Assembly (NCBI GenBank): GCA_018066125.1
Contig: JAGHSA010000002.1
Span: 1 to 49,982 of the forward strand
DNA from: Candidatus Cryptobacteroides onthequi
GTDB taxonomy: Bacteria > Bacteroidota > Bacteroidia > Bacteroidales > UBA932
DNA length: 49,982 nucleotides
Direction: 5' to 3'
In this document: positions 7,526 to 16,385 of the stretch, piece by piece
How the letters are laid out: each line of letters opens with the position of its first letter
Position numbering within the stretch: the stretch's first letter is position 1
Made by a program: the position numbers and the translations under genes
Notes under the pieces: generated by a model
What the model saw: only the letters and a program-made list of their open reading frames with translations
Told to the model about the DNA's origin: nothing
The model's database searches: none

Positions 7526-9859
7526 ATGAAGAATATAATCAAACTTTCAGCATTGTTCTGCGCTGCAGTTCTCACAGCAGTGAGCTGCCAGAAGGACGAG
7601 CTTGATACCGCTCAGTATAGCGATACAGAGGTGACACTCGCTTCCTTCGGCCCTAACCCGGCAATGCGCGGAGGTACCGTCACATTCTACGGATCCAACC
7701 TCGATAAGGTCGCAGCAGTAGAAATCCCCGGACAGGGACAGATTGCCGGTTCGGCAATCGAGGTGGTCGAAAAGGGCAAGAACAGCCAGATCAGAGTATC
7801 TCTCGATATAGAGTCTCCTGAAGTTGGCTATGTCATCCTCAAGACTTCCGACGGCAAAGAGCTCAAGACTAAGTCTGAGCTTACATACAAAGAGCCTATC
7901 GTATTCGAAGGCTTCGTTGCCAAGAGCGTAAACTACCCTGGTGACGTCATCACTCTCAACGGTACATACATGGACCTCGTGAAGGCCGTCGTATTCGCCG
8001 GTGGCGAGGAAGTGGAGGTAAATGAAGGATCTACACGCCATTCAGCTACAGTCACCATCCCAGCAAACGCTCTCACAGGTACTATCATTCTTTCTGACAA
8101 GGCTGAGATCGAGAGCCTCTTCTACTCAAGTGAGGAGCTCGTGATCGGAGAGCCTACCGTGACTCCAGGTGAGAAGGCCACAGCAAAGATGGGTGAAACC
8201 CTGAGCTTCACAGGAGAGCATCTCGAGATGATCGAGAAGATCGCCATGGACGGAGCGGAAGTGACTGAGTTCACCCTTGCAGATGACCACAAGTCCATCA
8301 GCTTCACACTCCCTGCCACAGCAAAGAGCGGCGACTTCCACGCCGTATCATTCGCAGGCAAGAGCTACAAGGCTGGTGAAGTTGATGCCATCGTGCCTAC
8401 AGTAACTTCAGTAGCACCTTCTCCTGTCAAGGCAGGTAAGACTCTTGTTATCAAGGGTGAAAACCTCGACCTCATCACAAAGGTGGCATTTGACGGAGAC
8501 GACAACGCCACATTCAGCTTTGCCGACGATGCACTCGAGATCGCCGTCAGCAACACTGTCAAGGAAGGAAAGGTTCAGCTCATCACAGCCAACGAGTCTG
8601 CAGTGGAGGCAGAATTCACACTTGTTCACCCTACAGTGACAAAGGTTGAGCCTGAAACCATCTTCGCCGGTGATTCCATCACAATCGTAGGTACGGATCT
8701 TGACCTTGTCATCAAGGCAACCCTCGGCAAGAACGCTGAGTCTATATGCTACCAGACAACAGACACCATCATAATCGCCACTGCAGCAACCTCGGCAAGC
8801 GGCAAGCTTGTACTCTCTCTGAGCAACGAAGAGACCGTTACTGCAACTGAGATGATCAATGTGGAATATCACAGCCTTGTCATCGTGACAGAGCGCCCTG
8901 CCTCACAGCACATCGGCGAACTTGTCACCCTCAAGGGTAAGAATATGAGCCTCGTTGAGTCCATATTCATCGGCAGCGAGAAGGTGACCAAGTACAGCCT
9001 CCGCACTGACGAGGAGCTGAGCTTCCTGATGCCTTACAATAAGGTTGGGTCATATCCAATCACATTCGTCCTTTATGACGGCAGTGAAGAGACACAGCCG
9101 GAGGACATCGAAGTTCTCCTTGAAAGGACTTTCGACAATGTATTCGAAGGTGAAGCTACAGTCAGCTGGAATAACGCTGTCACCATTCCTAACAGCAGGT
9201 TCACAGTTGGTCAGAAGATGGTCATTGAGTACAAGGTTGTACCTATGTCTGACAACTACAGCATGCTCCGCGTCATCAGCAGCGACTGGGTATTCAACCT
9301 TGAGGGCAATGCTACATACAATAAGAACTTCGGCGAAGACGGAGTATGGGAAGTTCCTGTCACAAAGGAACTCATGAACAATCTGGCCGGCAAGGACATG
9401 TCACTTACAGGCTACGGATGCGCAGTTCTGAAAGTTACTCTCATCGGTGAGATCGCGCAGGAGAAGACCATATTCGAAGGACCATGCGACATGTCGTGGG
9501 ACGATACAGGTCGATTCGGAGTCGCACTTGAGTCATTTGACGGTGTTGTTGCAGGTCAGAAGCTTATCTTCTACCTCACACACACTCACGATTGGGGACA
9601 GATCCAGATCAACAACGGATGGTGGAACCAGGATGGCATCTCATTCCCTGAAGTAGGTGGAGCATACATCAAGACCGACCTCATCGCAGCAGGTGCGGAA
9701 AGAGTAGAGCTTACTCTTACAGAAGAGACTCTTGCATCCATCAGAGAAAAGGCCGGTGACTACAAGGGACTCAATGAGAAGCACGCTTCTCCTAGCGGCA
9801 AGTACGGCCTTGTGATACAGGGACAGGACTTCCGCATCGAAAAGGTGACAATTTTATAG
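7526..9859 (+). CDS. Large surface lipoprotein: six IPT/TIG-like repeats plus two similar C-terminal beta-sandwich modules
   Basis: Lipoprotein of 777 residues; signal MKNIIKLSALFCAAVLTAVSC with lipobox AVSC. Six successive IPT/TIG-like repeats can be read (starting near residues 30, 125, 205, 290, 367 and 447), each with a G-x-x-(V/L)-x-(F/I/L)-x-G-x-(N/D/Y)-(L/M) core such as AGKTLVIKGENLDLITKVAF. The last 240 residues look like two related modules, one beginning FEGEATVSWNN and one FEGPCDMSWDD, each ending in an alternating hydrophobic strand. The protein probably projects a binding tip far from the membrane and binds the same polysaccharide as its neighbours. The tandem tip is a candidate carbohydrate-binding module; I do not recognise its CBM family. 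Confidence 0.82.
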   Translation: MKNIIKLSALFCAAVLTAVSCQKDELDTAQYSDTEVTLASFGPNPAMRGGTVTFYGSNLDKVAAVEIPGQGQIAGSAIEVVEKGKNSQIRVSLDIESPEVGYVILKTSDGKELKTKSELTYKEPIVFEGFVAKSVNYPGDVITLNGTYMDLVKAVVFAGGEEVEVNEGSTRHSATVTIPANALTGTIILSDKAEIESLFYSSEELVIGEPTVTPGEKATAKMGETLSFTGEHLEMIEKIAMDGAEVTEFTLADDHKSISFTLPATAKSGDFHAVSFAGKSYKAGEVDAIVPTVTSVAPSPVKAGKTLVIKGENLDLITKVAFDGDDNATFSFADDALEIAVSNTVKEGKVQLITANESAVEAEFTLVHPTVTKVEPETIFAGDSITIVGTDLDLVIKATLGKNAESICYQTTDTIIIATAATSASGKLVLSLSNEETVTATEMINVEYHSLVIVTERPASQHIGELVTLKGKNMSLVESIFIGSEKVTKYSLRTDEELSFLMPYNKVGSYPITFVLYDGSEETQPEDIEVLLERTFDNVFEGEATVSWNNAVTIPNSRFTVGQKMVIEYKVVPMSDNYSMLRVISSDWVFNLEGNATYNKNFGEDGVWEVPVTKELMNNLAGKDMSLTGYGCAVLKVTLIGEIAQEKTIFEGPCDMSWDDTGRFGVALESFDGVVAGQKLIFYLTHTHDWGQIQINNGWWNQDGISFPEVGGAYIKTDLIAAGAERVELTLTEETLASIREKAGDYKGLNEKHASPSGKYGLVIQGQDFRIEKVTIL

Positions 9860-9872
9860 TCATATTCAATCG

Positions 9873-9900
9873 AGGGCGGCGGCAGCCGTGCCGCCGCCCT
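9873..9900 (+). terminator. GC-rich 12-bp hairpin between the binding/import genes and the enzyme genes
   Basis: AGGGCGGCGGCA (9873-9884) and TGCCGCCGCCCT (9889-9900) are perfect inverted copies around a 4-base loop, followed by TTACAT. The T-tract is short, so termination may be partial. It lies 13 bases after the SGBP stop codon, inside an otherwise continuous operon, and could set a higher level for SusC/SusD/SGBP mRNA than for the downstream enzymes. Confidence 0.6.
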
Positions 9901-9908
9901 TTACATAT

Positions 9909-10020
9909 GGCAGGTCACGGCAAAGACAGTATAAAGCTCGTGAAACAGCCTGGCGAGTTCCTGACCTGCCGGAATATACGGAGTGGCTTCCGAAAAAAGC
10001 CGGAATGAGGGATAATCCCT
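9909..10020 (+). promoter_or_regulatory. Structured 5' leader of the GH5_4 gene
   Basis: This non-coding stretch holds an inverted pair GGCAGGTCA (9909-9917) / TGACCTGCC (9962-9970) with a 44-base loop, a TTCCG ... CGGAA pair (about 9988-10005), and the perfect palindrome AGGGATAATCCCT (10008-10020) that ends 16 bases before the ATG at 10037. No TAnnTTTG promoter was found inside it. It may be a processed or regulatory leader separating the two halves of the operon. Confidence 0.35.
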
Positions 10021-10036
10021 TGCAAAAACACACAAG

Positions 10037-11647
10037 ATGAAACTCAGATACCATTTTATCGCGTTGGCAGCACTGGCCTGCATCTTCTCTTGCGGAGAGA
10101 ATGCAGAGACTGAAAAGCCGAAAAAAGCAGAAGCTGCCAAACTTGTCAGCACGACACCGGCTGACGGAGCATCAGACATATCGATCGCTCCCCTTTCAGT
10201 TGTTTTCACTTACGACCAGAACATCAAGTGCCCGCTTGACAAGCAGGCACTGATCCAGATCAGTCCGAACACCGCGTCTATCTCTTCGATAGGAGCCTAC
10301 GGAACAGATCTCACCATAAAGATTGACGGACTCGCCGGTGAGACGCAGTACACAGTCACCGTCCCTGCAGGTGCGGTTTCCGGATACAAGTCCGATCAGG
10401 AGGAAACCGCTGCCGCATCAGTCAGATTCAAGACCAAGGCTGCGCCGGTGCCAGTGCCGGAAGTCGACCCGGATGTTCTCCCGCAGAGAGGAAGCAACAT
10501 TGCCTGGCAGATGGCCGAAAAGATGGGATTCGGATGGAACATGGGCAATCAGATGGACGCTTTCAACGGAGAAATGGCTAATGAGACCTGCTGGGGCAAC
10601 CCTGCATGCACCCAGGCCACTTTCACCAAGCTCAAGAGCTATGGAGTGAAGACTGTCAGAATCCCTATCACCTGGGTGGGCCATATCGGTACCGCACCGG
10701 AATACAAGATAGACGATACATGGATGAAGCGCGTCGCTGAGATCGTAGGCTACGCTGAAACGGCAGGTCTCATCTGTATCATAAACACACACCACGACGA
10801 GAACAACAACAGCTCTGCTGCGTTCTGGCTCGACATCAAGGGTGCAGTCAACACCCCTGGCAAGAACAGCGAGATCAAGAACGAGATCAAGGCTGTGTGG
10901 ACTCAGATTGCGAACCAGTTCAAGAGCAAGGGCGACTGGCTGATCTTTGAATCCTTCAATGAGATCCAGGACGGTGGCTGGGGCTGGAGCGAAGCCTTCA
11001 AGAAGAATCCTCAGATCCAGTATGACATCCTCAACGAATGGAACCAGGTATTTGTGGACGCAGTCCGCGCCACAGGCGGAAACAACGCCACACGTTTCCT
11101 CGGCGTGCCGGGTTACGCAGCAAATCCTGGCCTTACTCTGAAGGGTTTTGTCCTCCCTAAGGACAGCGCCAAGGACAGGCTCATGGTAGGCGTCCACAGC
11201 TATGACCCGTCGTCATTCTGCGGAGCAGGCACCACCGTCAGATTTGAAGAATGGGGACACAGCGGAGCTGCAGGCAAGAAGCCTGCTGAAGACGAGAGAG
11301 TCCTCAGGAAGATGATGGCCGAGCTCTATGAGGCCTATGTATCCAAGGGTATTCCTTGCTATTTCGGAGAATGCGGCTGTGTCAACAAGACATCTGAGCG
11401 CAGCAAGGCTTTCCAGAAGTATTATCTGGAGTATTTCAGCAAGGCGGCGCGCAGCTACGGCATGCCATGCATCATCTGGGACAACGGCGTGGCACAGACC
11501 AGCAACGGAGAGGCATTCGGCTACGTCAATCACGGCACCGGCGCCTACATAGGCAACGGATCCGCCATCATCCCGGCAATGGCCAAGGGCCAGAATGACA
11601 GTTCACCAAGTTACACCCTGGAATCGGTTTACAACAGTGCGCCATAG
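10037..11647 (+). CDS. GH5 (subfamily 4-like) endo-beta-1,4-glucanase lipoprotein with N-terminal Ig-like domain
   Basis: Predicted surface lipoprotein of 536 residues that cuts beta-1,4-linked glucan backbones. The lipobox is IFSC (Cys about 19). A Big_5-like immunoglobulin domain occupies about 37-132 (STTPADGASDISIAPLSVVF). The GH5 TIM barrel follows, with the subfamily-4 hallmarks GFGWNMGNQMDAF, VRIPITWVGH and INTHHDE. Glu309 in ESFNEIQDG is the expected acid/base and Glu445 in YFGECG the expected nucleophile. GH5_4 enzymes act on mixed-linkage glucan, xyloglucan or glucomannan; with a GH26 mannanase next door, glucomannan is the best guess. Its stop overlaps the start of GH26. Confidence 0.9.
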   Translation: MKLRYHFIALAALACIFSCGENAETEKPKKAEAAKLVSTTPADGASDISIAPLSVVFTYDQNIKCPLDKQALIQISPNTASISSIGAYGTDLTIKIDGLAGETQYTVTVPAGAVSGYKSDQEETAAASVRFKTKAAPVPVPEVDPDVLPQRGSNIAWQMAEKMGFGWNMGNQMDAFNGEMANETCWGNPACTQATFTKLKSYGVKTVRIPITWVGHIGTAPEYKIDDTWMKRVAEIVGYAETAGLICIINTHHDENNNSSAAFWLDIKGAVNTPGKNSEIKNEIKAVWTQIANQFKSKGDWLIFESFNEIQDGGWGWSEAFKKNPQIQYDILNEWNQVFVDAVRATGGNNATRFLGVPGYAANPGLTLKGFVLPKDSAKDRLMVGVHSYDPSSFCGAGTTVRFEEWGHSGAAGKKPAEDERVLRKMMAELYEAYVSKGIPCYFGECGCVNKTSERSKAFQKYYLEYFSKAARSYGMPCIIWDNGVAQTSNGEAFGYVNHGTGAYIGNGSAIIPAMAKGQNDSSPSYTLESVYNSAP

Positions 11648-12743
11648 TACAACAATCTTCTCACTTGCCTCAGCCGTCATGATCCTCGCATCATGCGGCA
11701 GCGGCAAAGTGACGGAAAGCTCTGATAATCCCACTCTCGAAAGACTCCGCAGCGCGGTATCCAACGGCTGTTTTCTCTATGCCCATGAGGACGACCTCAG
11801 TTACGGCCACACATGGAGAGTCAGCCCTGAGGAGGCGCTCACCGACAGCATAAGCCGCAGCGACGTGAAAATGGTATGCGGTGATTTCCCGGCAATAATG
11901 GGTTTCGACCTTGGCGGCATCGAGCTTGGAAACGAGTGCAACCTGGACGATGTATCATTCGCATTCATGAAAAGGGCTGCGATCGAGCATCACCGCAGGG
12001 GCGGCATCATCACATATTCATGGCATCCCAGAAATCCGCTCACGGGCGGTGACGCGTGGGACACCACATCATCGGAAGTGGTAAAGTCCATTCTGGACGG
12101 AGGACAATGCCACGATGCATTCATGGGATGGCTCTCCAATGCAGCAGATTTTCTGGATGGGCTGCGTGACGCTCAAGGCAATGCCATACCTGTCATTTTC
12201 AGGCCTTGGCATGAGCACACCGGAAGCTGGTTCTGGTGGGGACGCGAACTCTGCACTACAGAGGAATACACCGCACTCTGGAAGATGACGTATGACTATC
12301 TGACAGGCGAAAGAGGCCTCAGCCATATGGTATGGGCATATTCACCGGGCGCCGGCAACAGCGAGGAAATCTACATGGAACGCTATCCCGGAGACGATAT
12401 GGTAGATCTGCTGGGACTGGACTGCTACCAGTACGGCAGCGATGAGGACTTCATGAAGACACTTGATGACGCACTCACCTATATGGACAGGCTCGGAGAA
12501 GAGCATGGTAAGGTGACCGCACTCACCGAAGCAGGCTTCGAAGGCATCACTGAGCCGCATTGGTGGACAGGAGTACTTGCACCGGTGCTTGCACGTCACA
12601 AGGCGAGCTATGTACTCACATGGAGAAACGCATGGAACATCGACACCCATTTCTATGCGGCGTGGCCTGGATCTGCGGACGCTGACGATTTCCGCGCCTT
12701 CCACGATATGGGCAGCACCTGCTTCCTGAATGATATAAGATAA
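11637..12743 (+). CDS. GH26 endo-beta-1,4-mannanase lipoprotein
   Basis: Predicted lipoprotein of about 368 residues that hydrolyses beta-1,4-mannan backbone bonds. Starting at the GTG at 11637 gives a clean signal, MRHSTTIFSLASAVMILASC, and overlaps the GH5 stop by 11 bases; the ATG at 11595 would add 14 residues that spoil the signal, so GTG is preferred. GH26 signatures are clear: FRPWHEHTGSWFWWG, with Glu193 as acid/base, and TALTEAGFEG, with Glu298 as nucleophile. It sits directly before the GH130 phosphorylase and sugar symporter, an order like the mannan cluster of Bacteroides fragilis (from memory). It could act at the surface or in the periplasm; the sequence does not decide this. 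Confidence 0.92.
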   Translation: MRHSTTIFSLASAVMILASCGSGKVTESSDNPTLERLRSAVSNGCFLYAHEDDLSYGHTWRVSPEEALTDSISRSDVKMVCGDFPAIMGFDLGGIELGNECNLDDVSFAFMKRAAIEHHRRGGIITYSWHPRNPLTGGDAWDTTSSEVVKSILDGGQCHDAFMGWLSNAADFLDGLRDAQGNAIPVIFRPWHEHTGSWFWWGRELCTTEEYTALWKMTYDYLTGERGLSHMVWAYSPGAGNSEEIYMERYPGDDMVDLLGLDCYQYGSDEDFMKTLDDALTYMDRLGEEHGKVTALTEAGFEGITEPHWWTGVLAPVLARHKASYVLTWRNAWNIDTHFYAAWPGSADADDFRAFHDMGSTCFLNDIR

Positions 12744-12752
12744 AAGAGATAT

Positions 12753-13913
12753 ATGGATTTTGAAGAAAGACTGAAGTGGCTCGAAGAGAAGCATGAAGCA
12801 TTGCTCTCAAGAAAAAATGAGCCGGTATATGTAAACGGGGTCTATGAGAGGTACAGGTACCCTGTCCTCACCGGCGAACACGCTCCCCTCTTCTGGAGGT
12901 ACGACCTCGACCGCAGGGACAACCCCTACCTCATGGAAAGGTTCGGGATACATGCGGCATTCAACAGCGGCGCCATCAAGCTCGATGAGGGCAGATATGT
13001 CCTTGTGGTAAGAGTCGAAGGCGCTGACCGCAAGTCATTTTTCGCAGTGGCGGAAAGTCCCAACGGAGTGGACAATTTCAGATTCTGGGACAGACCTGTC
13101 ACAATGCCGGAGTACGGAGAACCTGCCACGAATGTGTACGACATGCGCGTGGTAAGGCATGAGGACGGATGGATATACGGACTCTTCTGCGTAGAACGCA
13201 AGGACCACGATGCCGAGGGTGACCTCAGCGCCGCCACCGCAGCATGCGGCATAGCCCGCACACATGACCTCATCAACTGGGAAAGGCTCCCTGATCTTGT
13301 TTCAAAGTCACAGCAGCGCAATGTCTGCCTCCACCCAGAATTTGTAGATGACAAGTACGCACTCTACACACGTCCGCAGGACGGCTTCATCGATGCGGGA
13401 AGCGGCGGCGGCATAGGCTGGACTCTGATCGACGACATCACGAACGCAGTGGTGACAGAAGAGCAGATCATCTCCGAGCGCCATTATCACACCATCACCG
13501 AAGTGAAAAACGGAGAAGGCCCTGCACCTATCAAGACCCCCAAGGGATGGCTCCATCTCGCCCACGGTGTCCGCGGATGCGCATCAGGTCTGCGATATGT
13601 ACTTTACATGTACATGACCGACCTGGAAGACCCGGGCAGGGTCATTGCGGCGCCGGCAGGCTTTTTCATTGCCCCTGACGGCGAGGAATTCATCGGAGAC
13701 GTGATGAATGTCACATTCTCAAACGGATGGATTGCGGACGAAGACGGCACGGTATATATCTACTATGCATCATCCGACACGAGGATGCATGTAGCGACAT
13801 CAAGCATCGACCGCCTGGTGGACTATTGCCTCCACACTGAGCCGGACGGGTTCCGCACCGGTCTCAGCGTCGAGAGACTCAACCGCCTCATTGACAAGAA
13901 TCTCAAGAAATAA
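12753..13913 (+). CDS. mgp: GH130_1 4-O-beta-D-mannosyl-D-glucose phosphorylase
   Basis: Cytoplasmic enzyme of 386 residues without signal peptide. It splits 4-O-beta-D-mannosyl-D-glucose with phosphate to mannose 1-phosphate and glucose, saving ATP. The sequence closely follows the Bacteroides fragilis enzyme as I remember it: [78 protein letters not shown]. Asp130 in NVYDMR corresponds to the catalytic Asp131 of that enzyme. It lies between the mannanase and the symporter that should deliver its disaccharide. The cellobiose/mannobiose 2-epimerase that usually feeds this enzyme is absent from the window, which fits direct release of mannosyl-glucose from glucomannan. Confidence 0.93.
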   Translation: MDFEERLKWLEEKHEALLSRKNEPVYVNGVYERYRYPVLTGEHAPLFWRYDLDRRDNPYLMERFGIHAAFNSGAIKLDEGRYVLVVRVEGADRKSFFAVAESPNGVDNFRFWDRPVTMPEYGEPATNVYDMRVVRHEDGWIYGLFCVERKDHDAEGDLSAATAACGIARTHDLINWERLPDLVSKSQQRNVCLHPEFVDDKYALYTRPQDGFIDAGSGGGIGWTLIDDITNAVVTEEQIISERHYHTITEVKNGEGPAPIKTPKGWLHLAHGVRGCASGLRYVLYMYMTDLEDPGRVIAAPAGFFIAPDGEEFIGDVMNVTFSNGWIADEDGTVYIYYASSDTRMHVATSSIDRLVDYCLHTEPDGFRTGLSVERLNRLIDKNLKK

Positions 13914-13919
13914 AATCAT

Positions 13920-15299
13920 ATGGCTACTATCAAGACAAGTCTTGTAGAAAAGGTCGGCTACGGCTTCGGAGACATGAGTTCTTCGATGTTCTGGAAGATA
14001 TTCTCGTATTATCTGCCGTTCTTCTACTCCAACATCTTCGGCCTCTCTCTGAGTCAGGTGGCACTGCTCCTCGTGGTGACACGCATCTGGGACGCAGTCA
14101 CCGACCCCATGATGGGCATCCTGGCCGACAGGACCGAAACCAGATGGGGCAAATACCGTCCGTACCTGCTCCTGATGGCTGTTCCTTTCGCACTGAGCGG
14201 TGTATTCCTCTTCACCACTCCGGCCGCGACTCCTACAGTGAAGCTTGTATGGGCATATCTCACGTACATCATGATGATGACCGTCTACACCGGCATCAAT
14301 GTGCCATATGCAGCCATGCTCGGAGTGGTGACGGATGACAGTGACACGAAGACCGTGCTCTCGTCTTTCCGCATGTTCTTCGCATATGGCGGCAGTTTCA
14401 TCGCCCTGTTCGCATGGGAACCGCTCTGCAATGCACTCGGCGGATATCTGACTCCTCAGGGCTGGAACAATGCCATGCTGGTGGTGGCTGCGGCATGCTG
14501 TGTCCTTTTCCTCCTCTCTTTCGGACTCACAAGGGAAAAGCTCCATCCTCAGACTGCATCCATAGGAAGCGACTTCAAGAGCCTGCTCAAGAACGCCCCA
14601 TGGTGGATACTCATCGGCGCAGCGCTGTGCTCAAACCTCTTCAACACTGTGAGAGGCTCGACCACTGCATATTTCTTCAATGATGTCATCGGAGCCAATG
14701 TCCATCTCAACCTCGGAAGCCTGAGCTTCCTCTTCTATGCGGGACTCTTCCTGTCTGTAGGAGAAGTCTGCAACATGATAGGTGTAGCCATAGCGTCGCC
14801 TCTGTCCATGGCTCTGGGCAAGAAGAGCACCTACATGCTCTCATTCGCGGCTCTCATAGTGCTCAGCATAGCATTCTTCTTCGTGCCTGTGACTCAGAGC
14901 GGTTTCTGGATCATGCTGGTGCTCCAGATAGTCATCAGCCTGTTCACCGGCATCATCTCCCCTCTCGTATGGAGTATGTATGCCGATGTTGCCGACTTTG
15001 CGGAGAACCGCGACGGCACGGCTTCGACCGGACTCATATTCTCTTCGGCATCCATGGCACAGAAGTTCGGAGGCGCATTCGGCGGCTACGCCGTCATGGC
15101 CATGCTCGGAGCCTTCGGTTACAACACCGCAGCCGGAGCCGTGCAGACACCTGAAGCCATACAGGGTCTCAAGATACTCATGAGCTGGATCCCGGCTGCC
15201 GTATCGGCACTCGCCATCATCATTGTATTCTTCTACCCTCTCACCAAGAAGAGAATGGAGAAGATTGAGGAAGAACTCGCAATCAAACGAAACCTGTAA
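13920..15299 (+). CDS. GPH-family (MelB-like) sugar:cation symporter
   Basis: Inner-membrane transporter of 459 residues with about twelve hydrophobic segments. The N-terminal signature YGFGDMSSSMFWKIFSYYLPFFYSN is not quoted further; the stretch RIWDAVTDPMMGILADRT followed by GKYRPYLLL is characteristic of the glycoside-pentoside-hexuronide:cation family of MFS. The C-terminal half has the matching VWSMYADVADFAENRDG motif. Encoded between GH130_1 and GH5_2, it probably brings mannosyl-glucose and/or cellobiose from the periplasm to the two cytoplasmic phosphorylases. The cation, Na+ or H+, cannot be read from the sequence. Confidence 0.92.
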   Translation: MATIKTSLVEKVGYGFGDMSSSMFWKIFSYYLPFFYSNIFGLSLSQVALLLVVTRIWDAVTDPMMGILADRTETRWGKYRPYLLLMAVPFALSGVFLFTTPAATPTVKLVWAYLTYIMMMTVYTGINVPYAAMLGVVTDDSDTKTVLSSFRMFFAYGGSFIALFAWEPLCNALGGYLTPQGWNNAMLVVAAACCVLFLLSFGLTREKLHPQTASIGSDFKSLLKNAPWWILIGAALCSNLFNTVRGSTTAYFFNDVIGANVHLNLGSLSFLFYAGLFLSVGEVCNMIGVAIASPLSMALGKKSTYMLSFAALIVLSIAFFFVPVTQSGFWIMLVLQIVISLFTGIISPLVWSMYADVADFAENRDGTASTGLIFSSASMAQKFGGAFGGYAVMAMLGAFGYNTAAGAVQTPEAIQGLKILMSWIPAAVSALAIIIVFFYPLTKKRMEKIEEELAIKRNL

Positions 15300-15302
15300 G
15301 CC

Positions 15303-16385
15303 ATGAAGAATTTCGGATTACCAAAGGCAATGTCCATCATTCTCTGCATCCTCTGCCTGATCATGATCGGAGAATTCGCATTCGTGCTCGTCAAGGGCAC
15401 TGAGAAGAAGGTCACTCCTTCAGTGGAGCGGCTCCATGTCGAAGGAACAAGACTCGTAGGCGAGAGCGGTGAGGTGAAGACTTTCAGAGGCATGAGCTTC
15501 GGATGGCACAACATCTGGCCGCGTTTCTACAACGAGGCTGCCGTCAAGTACCTCCACGATGAGTGGGGCTGCAATATCTTCAGAGCCGCAATCGGTGCCG
15601 ATGACCACGCAAAGTCAGACAATCCCGGCATACACGGAGGCTATGCCAGCGAGCCTGAATTCGCACTGGAATGCGCCTGCAAGGTTATCGACGGCGCCAT
15701 CGCCAGCGGTGCCTACGTGATCGTGGACTGGCACTCCCACTCGATTCATCTGGATGAGGCAAAGTCCTTCTTCACAGCCATAGCCACCAGATACAAGGGA
15801 TGCCCGAATATCATCTACGAACTCTTCAACGAGCCTGTATGCTTCTCATTCGAGAACGGTGCCGAAAACCCTTATGAGGATCTCGGCAGTCCGGAGAAGA
15901 TGGATGAATACTGGCAGGCTCTCAAGGCATATGCGTCAGAGCTCATAGAGACCATCACGGCCATCGACGACAATGAGCCGGTCATCCTCATGGGATGCCC
16001 GAGCTGGGACCAGAGGATAGACCTGCCGGCATCATCACCTGTCGAGGGATACGCAAATCTCATGTACACCATGCACTTCTACGCGGCGACTCACGGACAG
16101 TGGCTTCGCGACGCCACAGATGCGGCGATGAACGCCGGAATCCCTGTTTTCATCTCAGAATGTGCAGGCTGTGAAGCCACGGGTGACGGATATCTCGACA
16201 AGGATGCCTGGAAGATTTACAGCGACTGGGCAACTGACAATTGCATGAGCATGATGGCATGGTCTATCTCCGACAAGGTGGAGACATGCTCCATGCTTAC
16301 CAAGGATGCCGCTTCTGAGGGTCCTTGGAATGGTGAAGTAGTGAAAGAGTGGGGACAGATGGTCCGCATATGGATAAACGAATGA
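15303..16385 (+). CDS. Membrane-anchored GH5 (subfamily 2-like) endo-beta-1,4-glucanase
   Basis: Protein of 360 residues with a single N-terminal hydrophobic segment (about 9-31) and no lipobox, so it is probably tethered to the inner membrane and faces the periplasm. The catalytic domain (about 40-360) has GH5_2 features: [33 protein letters not shown] with Glu177 as acid/base, HFYAATHG, and VFISECAG with Glu286 as nucleophile. It would shorten imported cello- or glucomanno-oligosaccharides to disaccharides for the upstream symporter. Length is close to a bare GH5_2 domain, with no carbohydrate-binding module. The last four bases overlap the GH94 start (ATGA). Confidence 0.88.
   Translation: MKNFGLPKAMSIILCILCLIMIGEFAFVLVKGTEKKVTPSVERLHVEGTRLVGESGEVKTFRGMSFGWHNIWPRFYNEAAVKYLHDEWGCNIFRAAIGADDHAKSDNPGIHGGYASEPEFALECACKVIDGAIASGAYVIVDWHSHSIHLDEAKSFFTAIATRYKGCPNIIYELFNEPVCFSFENGAENPYEDLGSPEKMDEYWQALKAYASELIETITAIDDNEPVILMGCPSWDQRIDLPASSPVEGYANLMYTMHFYAATHGQWLRDATDAAMNAGIPVFISECAGCEATGDGYLDKDAWKIYSDWATDNCMSMMAWSISDKVETCSMLTKDAASEGPWNGEVVKEWGQMVRIWINE

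Noticed and set aside
10418..11197. 259-residue minus-strand frame opposite the GH5_4 gene
   Set aside because: The plus strand carries clear GH5 catalytic motifs; the minus frame is a shadow without recognisable features.
11595..11636. ATG at 11595 as start of the GH26 gene
   Set aside because: It adds 14 polar residues before a perfect lipoprotein signal that begins at the GTG at 11637.
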